A DNA stretch of 64,000 nucleotides from Pelecanus crispus (lineage: Eukaryota > Chordata > Aves > Pelecaniformes > Pelecanidae): assembly GCF_030463565.1 (NCBI RefSeq), contig NC_134656.1, positions 3,830,501-3,894,500 on the forward strand, written 5' to 3'. Below are positions 26,600 through 39,133 of the stretch, in pieces; within the stretch, counting starts at the first letter, position 1; the number at the start of each line of letters is the position of its first letter. A model generated the notes under the pieces. The model saw nothing but the letters and a program-made list of their open reading frames with translations, was not told the origin of the DNA and made no database searches. A program made the position numbers and the translations under genes.

Positions 26600-29500
26600 A
26601 GCAGGTTTATTTTCGTTCCCCGGAGAAGTTGCATATAAAATAGATCATTTCAGTGTTACTTCATAATACATTCTTATAACTGATACATTGTGTAAATAAA
26701 ATGAAACATTAATAAAAATGCCTGGTGTCTACCTCCAGCTCTAATTTTAATACTTACAGAGGGGGAAAAAAAATCTCTTGGAATTGATGCTAACAAATTT
26801 CACAAACAAGGCACTAAGAAAATGTGAGCGCTCCAGGAGAAGGTAGCCACATGGCCAATAAATCATCTTCCTTAAGCCAACTAGTTATTGTCTATAACGT
26901 TCATAAAACTCTTCACACAGAAGACCCTTCCCGATGAAATAAACCATCAATCTCCGCTGCATTACTATTCATTTTCCATGTGCGCTGAGAGCAAATGTCA
27001 TTCAAGGCATTACAGTTCTCTCAAACTATATTAAAATACATAGTCTGATGTTATATATTTTTGAGCCTCTCTGTTCATAAATTGTCGCTGCTGATTGGAA
27101 CATAAAACATATTTTATAACACCATAAAGCCCCAGAAGATACAAGATCACTCATATTTGTCTTTATGGCTCAATGTGTAGGACTTTGAGACATGAAAGCA
27201 TCGTGTATTTCATAACAGAAATGGCCAGGGCCCCACGGAGAGGAAGTCTTAGACATTTCCATAAAACATTATTACCATATTCCTTGATGACTGAAACACT
27301 GTTGTGCACAGAACCTGAGCCCTTAACTTATGGACTGTAAACGGATGAGTTTTTCTAATAAATCAGCTTTGTTTAGGAGCAGAGTTATCCTACCCAATGC
27401 TTGGCTTTAAATGTTATCTCCAGGTGTCAGTGTAATGATGCCTTTTTTCCCATTTTTCTTTTCTTCCTGATATGGCTAAAAAAAACTTCCTTTCTAGGGA
27501 TAAGTCTCCTGAGACGTCAATGAAATATTTCGACATATTAGAAAATTAGATGGGCATCTCAGTGATGCTCTGTGGCTCCATCAGGATCCTCTTTGAGGAG
27601 CTGTGGTTATCACCTTCCAACGCACTGAGATGCTTCTGTGTGGAAGGAAAACTCCTGCAACCAGCACCTGCAATCTCTGATCCCGCTCTGCCCTTACCTA
27701 CCCCCAAAGCTTGAATGCAGAAGGGCTTTTACACACTCCTTACCACACTAGAGCAGTGCCGGAATGCTCCAGCATTGAGTGCTGTGCTGCCAGGGTCACA
27801 AATCAGTCTCCAGATTGCACAGGAACCCCAGAGTGGGGGACAAAAGCTGGGTTTGAAGCTTTTGATGCTATGGCCAGCATAGCCAAGACAGCACCTGGTT
27901 CCATCAGTACTGGGAGCAGGAGGGCAGCAAAGCACGGCAGTTTACTTCAAGGTGGAACAGTTCACGCACTGTCCCCTCTCACCGGAGCTGGGTCTTAGCA
28001 GAAACAGCAGCAATAAAGTGCAAATTGGTGAGACTTCCAAAAAAATCACTGCAAAGGTGCATGGCAGCACCAAGCACCCGCAGCTCGCTCAGGAGAGCCA
28101 GGTTAGACACGCGGCTTTATGGCCTGAGAGTTACAAGTGCTCTCTCCATTTCATTGCTGGTGCATTGAGTACTGATCCGCCTGTCCTGCATGTCTGCAAG
28201 AAGCCCGATTTCCTCCCGTATAGGCAGCGGTTACTGCTGTGCTTTCTGTTAAGCAAAGGACTGCTCGGCTCCCAGGAATCTGTGGCATAATCTAACGCAG
28301 AATTGGCCTAAAGCATACGCTTTTTCCTGGAGGCCCTTAATATTTCAAATAGTTAAAAGTCACCTGCATTTTCCTACGCCCTCCCTGTTAGTAGCACAGG
28401 CTGCCTGTGCTGGCTCATGGTCACCAGCATCCATGTGATGCCGCACTCCTAATGACAGAACTTGGTATTCAGGCGGGCAATGCATATGCTTTGCACAGAC
28501 TTTCTACTCCCCTTTAGCTTTAATTATTGGACACTTAGACTAATACATTACTGGAAGCAGCTCCTGCTATATTTAGCCCAGCAATTTTACATTTTGCTCT
28601 TCCCCAGTCTCCAGATGAAGGAGGAGGGGGAAACCCAGGGAAAATTGGAAATCTATAAGCTTGGCTAACCACCTGAGGAACCTGAGGTTTGCTCCAGCAC
28701 ATGATGAAACCAGAGAGAACACTGCAGAAAGATGGGTGTTGCATCTCAGGGGGACTGTCCATCCCCAGAGCACCTGAGGGGAGGCATTTTGGGTGGAAAG
28801 AAAAGAAAGACAAGCAAAAATAGGGACGGAGGCTGCCCAAATAGATGAATTTGTCAATCAGGTTGACAAACCTTTAAAGTCTCCAGAGATCCAACCTCTC
28901 AATACAAGAGCAGGGATGTGACCTCTTTCTGCTCTCAGGAAAAGGCCCAGGAGGTGATACCGGCAGAAATACTCCAAAATATCCGAACCCTGGGGCTGGC
29001 AGGACAGCCACAGCCTGCCCTGGCTCCAGCTTCCCAGACACGGCTGCACGAGGCTCCCGGCGATCCAGCAGCTCGGGCAGGACACCCTCATCCCATGTGC
29101 CATGTAGCTAATGTCTTGGTATTTGTGTGGTTTCCTCTCTGCAGAAAGCCATGCAGTATTTCTACTCATTTAAAGGTCTATAAGAGGTCTCATCAAAGCC
29201 AGGTATAGTTTATATTGCAGATGGCTGCTGACATGATATAATCCACACTAACAGGCAAGCTTTTAAAGGTCAGAGTCTCACTTCACTTCTGTTACTAGCT
29301 TTGATGTTGGGAAGATGCTGAATTCCCTCCATGTCTTTCTCTTTTAGAGGGAGAAAAGACACTGTTTACTGTCAGGCTCTTCATCAACATAATTGGTGGC
29401 TTCTCTGGAATCACCCCTTTGCTTTAAAAAGCGCTGTAAATCAGCTGTAGGAAGCCTGGTCTTTGAAAAATCCTCCAGCGGAAGAGGAACACGAGCAACA

Positions 29501-32500
29501 GTTTGCAGGATCAGCTCCATGTCTGTGCCAGATGTGTGCAGGAGGCAGGCAAGGCTGGAGCCTTTCTCATCCTGCATCCCTACGCTGGCAAAGCTGGAGA
29601 CCACAGCTTTGAGACATGAGCATGCCAGAGCCCCAGCAACTTTGGGGAGCCCCACAGGAGCTTCTGGGGGCTCCGGGTCTGGATGAGACCTTCGGCTCCA
29701 TTTGCTGCTTCCATCCCCAGTGGAGGAGCTGTTCCCACCATGTGCATGCCAGGTTGCAGCGTGGCTGCTTCCAGCCCTCAGCAGGCAGCACCACAGAACC
29801 CCCGCCTGCTCCGGAGCCTTGGAGGTCTCCGAGAGAGCGGACATCACCCCAGCCTGGCCATCCGAGCTGTACGGCCAGACCTACAGCTCTAATGCACACC
29901 AGTAAATATTGCTGGGAGCAGTCCACCGAAGTGAGGTGCAGTAAGTATTTCAGGGCTTGCGGTGCCGGGGCTGCTGTCCTTGGAGCCCATGCAGGGCTGC
30001 GTCCTCCCTGTCCTCCCACCCTGCCCCCTGAATCCCACCCAGCAGAATGGGGGAGGCAGCACAGTGGGAATGCCCAGCCCTTTCTGCTACCCCCTGTCTA
30101 AACAGGACCCAAAAGGGAGTTTTTGTAGGTGAATACCTTATTCAGAAAAATACAGACATTACCCCAGCTTCCAGGTCACTGGGCTGGAGTTCACCTGGTG
30201 GCTGCTCCAGCTCCTGGAAAAACTTCTTAGCACCTAATCTCAAGCAAGATATGCTGTGCCCATCACCGCAGTCCTTGCAAAGTCCCTGCCGACCTTGATC
30301 AAATCACTCACCCATACAGACCCCAGCAAGCGCCGAAGCTGTTCCCAGGCCTGGGCAACGCAGAATGAGGAGCTGGCTGCCTGGCTGGTGCCACGCTCGG
30401 CTCTTTGATCTCAGCAATATTTAAGCTTTGCCTGAAGATGGCACTAAAGAATGGCTGGGGTGAGCGTGTGGCGTCCCGGCTGCAGCTGCACTTGCAGCGC
30501 GATTAATACAGCACCGACCGGCCAATAATCACGGCTCGTATTCCCCATAAAAGATGCGTGTCCGTCTGCCTTCGCCTGCCGGGTTGGGGTTTGCTGGGGA
30601 GAAGACGGTAGAGGTCACTATGTGCCCGGCAGACCGCAAACCCCAAATACCTGGGCAAAGGCTGGGGTCTTCCTCTCCCCACAAAACTCAAGTTTTCCAG
30701 GGCGAAATTGGCCTCTTGCTTTTTGTGTTCATGCATTTCATCCGTCTGGCTCCTGACTTGGTGAAACTGTAGCAGCAATTTTAGTTTGCTCATGTAAACG
30801 GCACTGCACAGGCTTACAGGGTGCAGTTAAAGTGCTGAAGTGGTCATAAATCCCCTTGTTTCAGGGCAGCATGGCGGGGTGGTTATTCCCCCTCGCTTCT
30901 TCCCCATCCCACACTTGCAGCTCCATTAAAAACAACCCACAACAAGAAGGAGTTACCAAACTGCCCAGCCTCCAGAGAGCAAACTGTGTCTCCCTCCCAC
31001 AGTACTGGACCATGAACCGTGGCTCCCAAAAAATTTAAATCCCTGGGAATTAATGCCAAAAATACCCAAAGCCCCGATGCTGCCCAGGCAGAGATATTTC
31101 AAAAGCACTTTCCTGCAAGTTTGCAACGGGCTCCATGGGCAGCCAGGGGAAAATTCTTGGGCCAAGGGCCAGGCTGCATGGGGAGGGAATGCGGAAAAGT
31201 CAGAGATTAATTGATTTATGCCCGTGAGGGGCCTGGAGGTGGCAGCGTGCCCGGGCACAGGGCAGCCGCCCGGCGGGTGCTGCTCGGCTGGCAGCGGGCG
31301 CGAGCAGCTCCGCGTTATCGCTCGCCATCGGACGGGGAATCGGCGTTGCTGGTACCGTGTCACACCCTGCGCCTTTGTTTCCAGCCAAGGGGAGATAAAG
31401 GGCTCGGCGCAGGCAGCGGGTGGGGGTTATGGATGGGGAAAGATGAGCCCCGCTTAAATCAAAACCAGGCAGCAGGTCTGCTGGAGATGGCCAGGAGAAG
31501 GATGCTTGCTCCTGCAGTCACCCCCGGTCCTCCTGTCTCAGAACCTCATCTGCAGGCAGGACAAGCAGGCAGGAGGGCAGCCTGCCAGGCTTAGCTCACC
31601 GTTGGTTCACTGGAGAGCATGAAGAATTGATCTGAATTGTCAGGTAAGTCATATGGCTGTGCCTGAATATGAACCTGAGAAGCCATCGCACACAAAACCC
31701 ATCTCATTTTCGGTTACCAGCACTTTCCTGACCACTAGGAAGGGCTCAGGAGAATTTGGGTCCCAGCCCAGGACTGGCTGTGGTTGCTGTCCATCAGTGG
31801 CTGTCACCTCCATGCTGTAGGACAAGCACGGGCTCATGTTTGGGGAGTGGGGTGCATTGCTGTTCCTCCCCTTTGCAGCCCATGCAGAAACACCCCCAGA
31901 GTTTAAGAAGGCATTTCTGATACATTATATGAAAAAAGGCATTTTTACGACAAGAGTAATGGACCATGACGGGGTTTGATGTCATTTCAAGCCTGCACAC
32001 ATGGTCTTTCCAGTGAAAAGAGAATGTGAGGTATACCAGAGGACTTCCCAAAGAGGATAAGATATGAAAGGAGAGGATAAACTGCAATGCCAAATATCCA
32101 TATGGCAGCACAGTGTTTGTGTTGGAAGCAGAGCCGAGCCACAAAGTTCAAAGCTCCAAGCAGAGCTCCTCTGGAGTTCAAGGTCCCTCCAACTTGATGG
32201 GAGGATTTTGTCCGATATAGCTGCAAACCATAACATGGCACTGGCACGTGCTCAGCAGGGCTGGCAATCGCTTTCCAGTTTGACCCACGACCAGGCTATA
32301 AAGTTCATATTTGAGCCGCTCCAGCGTTTTAGCTCATCACCTTTTCTAAGCCATTTCTACGCAAGATGAGGCTGAAGTTAAAGGCATTATGATGCGGACT
32401 GGGGCTGCCAGCCCGTGCGGGTCTGAATTCCTGGCTTTCCCTAAATCATGTCATCTGCCTGAGCATCCTTCACCAGCTTCCTAACATTTCCCATCCATCT

Positions 32501-35500
32501 TGGCCATTGAAAACCCTTTGGATCTCCCTTTTGTTTACAATGAGTAATGGGCAGGAGTTAACAGAGGTTCCAGAGGAAAAGGTCAGTGTAGTTCAAGCAG
32601 CATTAGGAAGACACTCTCAGACCCGCTTTGATCTGCGGAGGATTTAAGCGGTCAATAAGGCAGCGCGGGGAGCAGCAGCGTCGCCCAGATGCCCCCTCAG
32701 CGGAGCCGCTCCAAGGGCCCCGGTCCCGGTCCCGGCCCCACAAGGCTGCAATTCCTCCCAGTCCCTCGGGGTTTATGGCCGCGGAGGGCGTGAGTCACCC
32801 GGCCCCGTGTCTGGCGGTGCCATGCACGGCTTCCCGGGCAGCCGCCCACCGCTGCAGCCTCCCCGCGTGTTTGTAATTGCTGAGGCAGACTGTTTGCTTC
32901 TGCCACGTCCATGGCAATCCAGTAAAAGTTTACAAAGGGCTAGAGCTCAATAGTGAGCTTGTGAAAACACCGGTCCAGGCTCCCCAGCTCTGCGGTTCAA
33001 AGTCTGAAGTGTGCCCTGTCCATTTACACATTTATTTATTTTACGGCTGTGCCGTGGATGGGAGCCATTTCACAGAGATCACCGTTCCAAGAAAATGGGG
33101 TGAAAGCCCCTGAGCCAGAGGGAGTGGGTAGGACTTTTGCTTTTTAACCTTCAAACGCGTTGGGCATATGGAGCCTGCCCGAGTAGAGCCAATTGATACA
33201 ACGGAGGCAGGATGATCCGCCCGGGGTAGGGCGGGATATAAGGCAGCTCCATCGCCCGGAACGCATGCCGGGGCTGCAGGGCTCAGTGCCTGCTGGCCGG
33301 GGTAACGCTATGGGTCAGATACCCAGCAGCCCAGGTTTTAAGAACTATTTCCAACTCCCCAAGATAGAAAGACCACAGCATAAACTCTGGGGTGAATTTA
33401 AAGATGCTTTTGCCATCTGAAATAACACCCTGTACGGATGCTCATTTCGTATTCATGATGGCCTTTTTCTGGCTTATCCTAATCCACTTCGAAGTAAAAT
33501 CATCTAAATTTTAAAAAGGTGCTGTCATCGTAATATAGCTGTTTCTGTACAACTTTTGCAGAAAAATTGCCTGAGTTCACCCAGCGATAGCAGTCATGTT
33601 GGCTGGGGACAGGAGACCTGGCCCCATCCATTGAAACTCCAGTGCTTTAAGTAACATTCCACCCCACAAGTGCGTGCACCAGGATTGCAATGGAAAAACC
33701 TCTTATCGCTCACTGGCTTCCTCTCCAACCTTCTACCTGTGTGTTCCTGCCCCACGCTCACCTTTCTTCTGCTCCCTGCCCACGCACAGCCCCTGTCCTC
33801 GGCCGCCGGTCCCTTTGCTGTCCGGACTTTCTCCTCTGCATCCGTCCCCCTTCTCAACCCACCGTCTCTGATGAACGTCTCTTCCCTGCCCAGCCTCCTT
33901 CCCTGCTCTCTCCTTCGCTGCTCGGCAGTTGCCTCTAACAGCAGGATGCATTTGGAAGATGGCTTTTACTGAATAAGCCACATAAACAAAGTCGCTGAGT
34001 ATCGTACATGTCTCCTGGTTCCCAAGCAAGTTTCCAGATTGGCAGGGGGGATAAAAAGAAAAGAAATCAAAGGGAACCAGATGCTCAGGGGATTGATTAT
34101 TCCTGCATGATCCTAGGGATAAACAAAGTGTTTAGACAGTTCTTAAAACACATTGGGATGCTGGGATCTAATTTATAAAAAGCAGAGGGCAGGAACAGAT
34201 ATGGGTTCAGGCTTCCCAGCTGCCAGGAAATGATGTTAGGTTGGGTTTTCTCAGGGACGTAGCAGTGGAGAAGGTCCGATGGGTGCCCACCGCCCTTGGG
34301 CTGTGAGGTGTCCATGGCTACCTCCAGGCAAATCACTTTTGGGACGGGTCCAGGGCAGGAACAGACGGCAGCTCTTGCATTTCCTATAGGGTCCCATACG
34401 AAGGACAGCCGCAGCCTGCCCAGTGCCAGCTGTGGGGACCGGACCGTGCACATCGCCAGCGGGGCTCCCCTGCCGCAGCTACCCCCATCATCCCACCGCC
34501 ACCACCAAGGGCTGAGGGCTCCCGAGCAGGACCCGGCTGGGGGTGGGCACGAATGCAAACCCAGGAGAGGCAGGACAGTCCCCCTGCACAGCCCGCAGCG
34601 ACGCCGCGCACCCTTCCCCAGCACGGCTGTGTGTGCGGCAGGGGCGAAGGCAGTGGATATAAAGGCAGGAGGATCAGAGATCCAAGGACATGGGGTTGCT
34701 GGAGGAGATGGAAAAGGTCATTAGCCAGAGAGGTTAGTATTTATCTGGACATAAGACAAAACTATAGGGAAAATACAGTAAAGCGACAAGGTAAATATTT
34801 CAAGTGGTGTTTCCATTAACTGCAAATTCCCTTTCCTTTGGTTTTGCTCTCGGACTCGAAGTCGTGGTTGCCTTCGGTGACTTTTCAGTTCTTATCTCAA
34901 TTCTAAATGTTAAACTCCTTGAGTCAACTGATTCTAATATTTTAGAGTGTTGTTTCAGTGATTTATCAGAGCAACACGAGACAAAATGAGGGTTATTTGT
35001 AAAAGTTTGTTTGAAGCACTTAAAGGAAAAAAAACATTTTTGAAAACATGAATGAGATTATTTTTTGCAAAAAAATACCTTTATGGTAGAGGAGCTGAAA
35101 TGAAAGTGTCATTTTTCTGAAGGAGTTTGACAAGCCAAAGGTCTGAGATGAATAACCTCATGGCTTCAAAACAGTATTCCTGCAAATCTTTATATGCTAT
35201 TCATAAGTGTTAGCATTTCTATTATATACACTGTTGTGCAAGACGCATTTCTGCCATCAGCACCTTCATTTATATGAACCTTTTTGTTGTGCTTTCATTG
35301 TTGATACATTTTCAAGTTATTTATTACTTGTTTATTTAAAATCACTTCTCTATGTTGCCTTTATATTTCTTGACTGCATTAAAAATGCATATTTAAATAG
35401 TCTGTGCCTCTAAGAGGAACGACCTTAATGATAAAACATTCTGTATTCACTCATCTCTCTCCTAGTGACTTTTTCTGCAGATTTTATAATCTTTTTATGC

Positions 35501-36180
35501 TTCCTCACCCTCTTTTGCAGAGGCTTTTTTTCCCTGTTGTATTTATGCAGGGTATAAATACCACAAAGGAGATAATGATATTATTTGTTTACGGGGCGCC
35601 TAACACATTTACGGCTAGGGTCCAGAGGTTCTCCCATAGTACAACTAAGAGAAACTCAAGTTATTTTTAGTGCAAAATTCCCATATGGCTTTATAACAGA
35701 GATATTTCTGGTGTGCAATATTTGCTTTTAATGATAACGATTCCAGCTCTGATGATAAAACCCCGAATCTTGCAACAAGTGTTGGTTTTTTTTTTCTTTT
35801 CCACTACTCCTGGAGTTGTGTTATTGTGCAATTATCTCAGCTTTCATTTATTATAATTTTGTATACCTTACGGCTGCCAAGAAGAGCTTGAAATGGCAAA
35901 CCCTGATGTTTCAGACATTCAAAGGTATTGAGAAGCAGGAGGTCCCGAGGCAGGGCTCACGGGGACCCGCTCCAAGATCACAGGAAAGTGTCGGGGGTCT
36001 GCTAGGACACGGGGGGCTCCTGCCTCCAGACTGGGGAGGAATTGGAGGAATTGGCCATCGGGGTCCAGCCTCACGCCCTGCAGGCTGGCTCTCATCCCAG
36101 CCATACCCTCTGAGTGTGATGAGATGTCCGCTCTTACACCCAAAATTACTGGGTTCTGCCAGGACGTTGTGAAACAGAGA
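26600..36180. other. Gene-free upstream sequence, part 5
   Basis: No recognisable genes. About 26.6-27.5 kb is AT-rich with TTTATGG and CATAAA words (CDX/HOX-like), and 34.8-35.9 kb is likewise AT-rich. Between them, 28-34.7 kb is moderately GC-rich, with frames up to about 175 codons that match nothing I know. A consensus MEF2 word, TTATTTTTAG, is at 35661-35670, and an HNF4-type CAAAGTTCA is at 32142-32150. Confidence 0.55.
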
Positions 36181-38173
36181 TTTTTTTTTTTTTTTTTACT
36201 TAAAATACCCCTCAGAGAGGGGGTGAATGCCTGGGGGAGGTTGCAAGATGCCCATAACACATGCACATGGATGAGGAAGGTGCACATATCGGGAGCAGGC
36301 AGCTCCGGCTTCCCAAAACATCCCTGCATGTTGCAGAGCAAACCTATTTAAACCCCCCCGAGAAGCAAACCCTGAGCCTGGGACGGCCCGGACATGCTCC
36401 TGTCCCACCGTCCCCCCCAGTGCCAGCGCGGGGACCCACCGTGCCCTGCCGTCTTTGCAGCGTGACCTGTCAAGAGCAGGGTCAGCCGCAGGTCAGCCCC
36501 AAAGAGAGAAAACAGCAATTGCCTCCCCGCTTATCAGTCCTTTCGGCGGGTGGAGAGACACCCGTGGGGTGGGCGCGGGGAAGGGGGCTGCAAGGACGGC
36601 CCGGGAGGGTCACCCCTGGGTTACCACCTAATAGCTGCTCTGATGGGGGAACAAGATTTCAAGGCAGATTAATCCCATTTGGTGCCCACCTCCTGCATCG
36701 TTACAGCTTTGATATAAAGCAAATATACGCTATGAAATGGCAAGTACCTGCCCTGCTCCAAAAAGGTGCTTTTCCAGCCAGAATTATGCACATTTCCGTG
36801 CCTGACCCAGGAGAGTGTGAAGCTATGCTGATGCACAGGATGAGCCTAAACAAGGCTCTGAATCCTGCTGGTATTTATTCTCATGCACCTTGCAGCCTGT
36901 GTCTATTTATATATTTAAGGCTTAAAAGAACGAAGCATTTAATCATGTGCTTAACATCAAGGCCACCAGTAGTTCTCCTGACATTGATGAAATTATTCCC
37001 ATGCGGAGCACCAAGCACGTCACAGCCTGCTGGGCTGGGACCCAGGCAGAGCCCTTCCCAGGCCCTGCTCAGAGGCATTTTGGGGCAAATGGGCACAATT
37101 TCAGGAGAAACAACCCCATCACGCAATGCCCTCCGAGCAGCAAAATCTATCACAGCCAGGGAAATACAGAAAACTTGGTACCACCCAGAGCCGGAGTGAA
37201 GCAGGTGCCTCAAAACAATAGCGAACACTCAGCATTTTGGGGGATTTCTCATTTTTCCTGGTTTCTGGTATAATTTTCATATCTCAGACATGCTTCTGCT
37301 AATTCTCCAAGCCAGTCGGCGAGCTGTCTCCACACCACTTGCCTCTACAAGAGGGTACGCATTTCTAACCCTCCCCGGGTGCGCGTGCCCCCCGTGCAGC
37401 AAGGGCTGAGGCGCTGGCGCTCTGGCTCGCTCTATTTTTCTTTAGCCCGGCTGATCCAATCTGGGAATAAAAACAGAGGGAAACAGATGGTCCATTGTAC
37501 ACGCTGCTCCTGCCCGCACCCGCACCGGCTCCCGAGAACCCAGCTCTGAGGCCAGCTCCTGCCTCTGATTTTCCATGTTTTCATGGGGGGCACCTCAGTC
37601 ACCCCCTGCATTGGGGTGGTTTTCCTGCTAGTTCTGAAGGAATTAGGTGGAGAAGAAGACCCCTGGGGCAAGAATGGGTGTCCTGGAGCCAGGAGCCCCA
37701 GGCATGCCCACAGGTATCCTTTTTGTCATCCCTATTAATTGCTGGGTGACATCTCGGATGCTACATCAGTAGGAAAACTCTGAAGTATGATATGTTGTTT
37801 GATATTAGTTGGCTATGTCCATCACAAAAAAGGGAGAGTTTTTACACCTGCAAAGAAAGGCACTTCAGGAAGATGTTTCCGAACTGTGTACTGCCATCTT
37901 CCTTTTGCAATTTTTATTGTACTGTATAATAATTCATTGACACAACAGCAGTTTCGGTATCAAACTTCGTCTCCACTTAAACCAACTCCAGGGAAGTTTC
38001 TGTTTCATTTCTGCATAGCAAGCGTTGGCCATATCCAGCACAGCAAAACACCAGACACATGCAGCTGGTAGGTCCTAACCCTGCTCCCATTTTCCAGGCT
38101 TTCTCCCTACCTTGGGAGACAAGGAAAAGCAGAAGGCTGACCCCAAGTATGATGAATTCCTGCTGAGCTTTTT

Positions 38174-38203
38174 CCCATTAACTTCAGTAAGGGCTTAATC
38201 CAG
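38174..38203. mobile_element. Short palindromic-repeat remnant, copy D
   Basis: CCCATTAACTTCAGTAAGGG followed by CTTAATCCAG resembles the centre and right arm of an ancient amniote palindromic repeat (CCATTGACTTCAATGGGAG, then TTGGATCAGG). It is short and diverged. Confidence 0.3.
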
Positions 38204-39087
38204 TGGTTTTCAGAAGCTGGGTGGCTGGTGGGGATTTTTGATGGAGGCAGGGGAGAGAAGACAGGGTGTTAACATGTATTTCTGATTAATTATAGTGTTC
38301 TCAAGAGTAAGTGAATAATAGTACTGGTCAGAGCCAGGCATCACACGGGTCTCAGCCCTGCAGGGTAAATGGTGTCTGAATTGTGAGTAATGTTGACCTG
38401 GCAGAGGCCAGATAAGATACGGATTTTTCACGTCCAGGACTGGACAGAATTCCACATATCGATAACTAAATGCACCAAAATACAAGCAGCACTTAGCATG
38501 CGACTCTTCCTCACTCTCTGAAATCGTATTCAGCCGAGCTAGATAGCAGAGGTGCTGAGTAGGGCAGGTAATTATGTATGCAAACAATTAGCTGGGAGGT
38601 TAAACGGCTTCAACAACTTCCAGCTTTGCTCCCTATCCGGAACAAAGAGCATCTTTTCTTGCTAACCTGGGTGAGAGCCAGAGGCCAAATCCTACAGCCT
38701 CCAGGAGGGATTTCTGCAGGGAGCCTGACAGCTACCGACCTGAATTACGCTCCAGTGCCACCAGATAAGGTAACAACTAAACAAGTGTTGGTGCTAAACT
38801 AACCGAATGACAGAGATCTGGAGAGGATGGTGCTGTTCCTGCACCCTCAGTGTATTTGGTGGCTGCACGCTTACCACGCATGCTAAGCCAGCACCTTTTA
38901 TAAATAGCTCCTAAATTTACCCATAGCTCTCAAAGCCATCTCACTGTCCTACATTAGAGCTGCCCAGGACAACTAAAAGTTCACACAATCTTTTTTCAAA
39001 GCATAATAATGTGCCTAACATCACCCACGCTTGTTCTTTGGCATCTTGAAAACATGGAGATACCCCATTGCTCTGAAAACACGCAGG

Positions 39088-39133
39088 AAGAATGCAACAA
39101 AATGAATAGTAAGAATGCAACAAAATGAATAGT
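39088..39133. repeat. Perfect 23-bp tandem duplication
   Basis: Positions 39088-39110 and 39111-39133 are identical, each containing GAATGCAACAAAATGAATAG. An AT dinucleotide stretch follows at about 39168-39190. The lack of any difference between the copies points to a young slippage event. Confidence 0.95.

Noticed and set aside
29344-30101. Overlapping frames of 150-167 codons on both strands
   Set aside because: Moderate GC bias reduces stops; the products are unlike any family and contradict each other.
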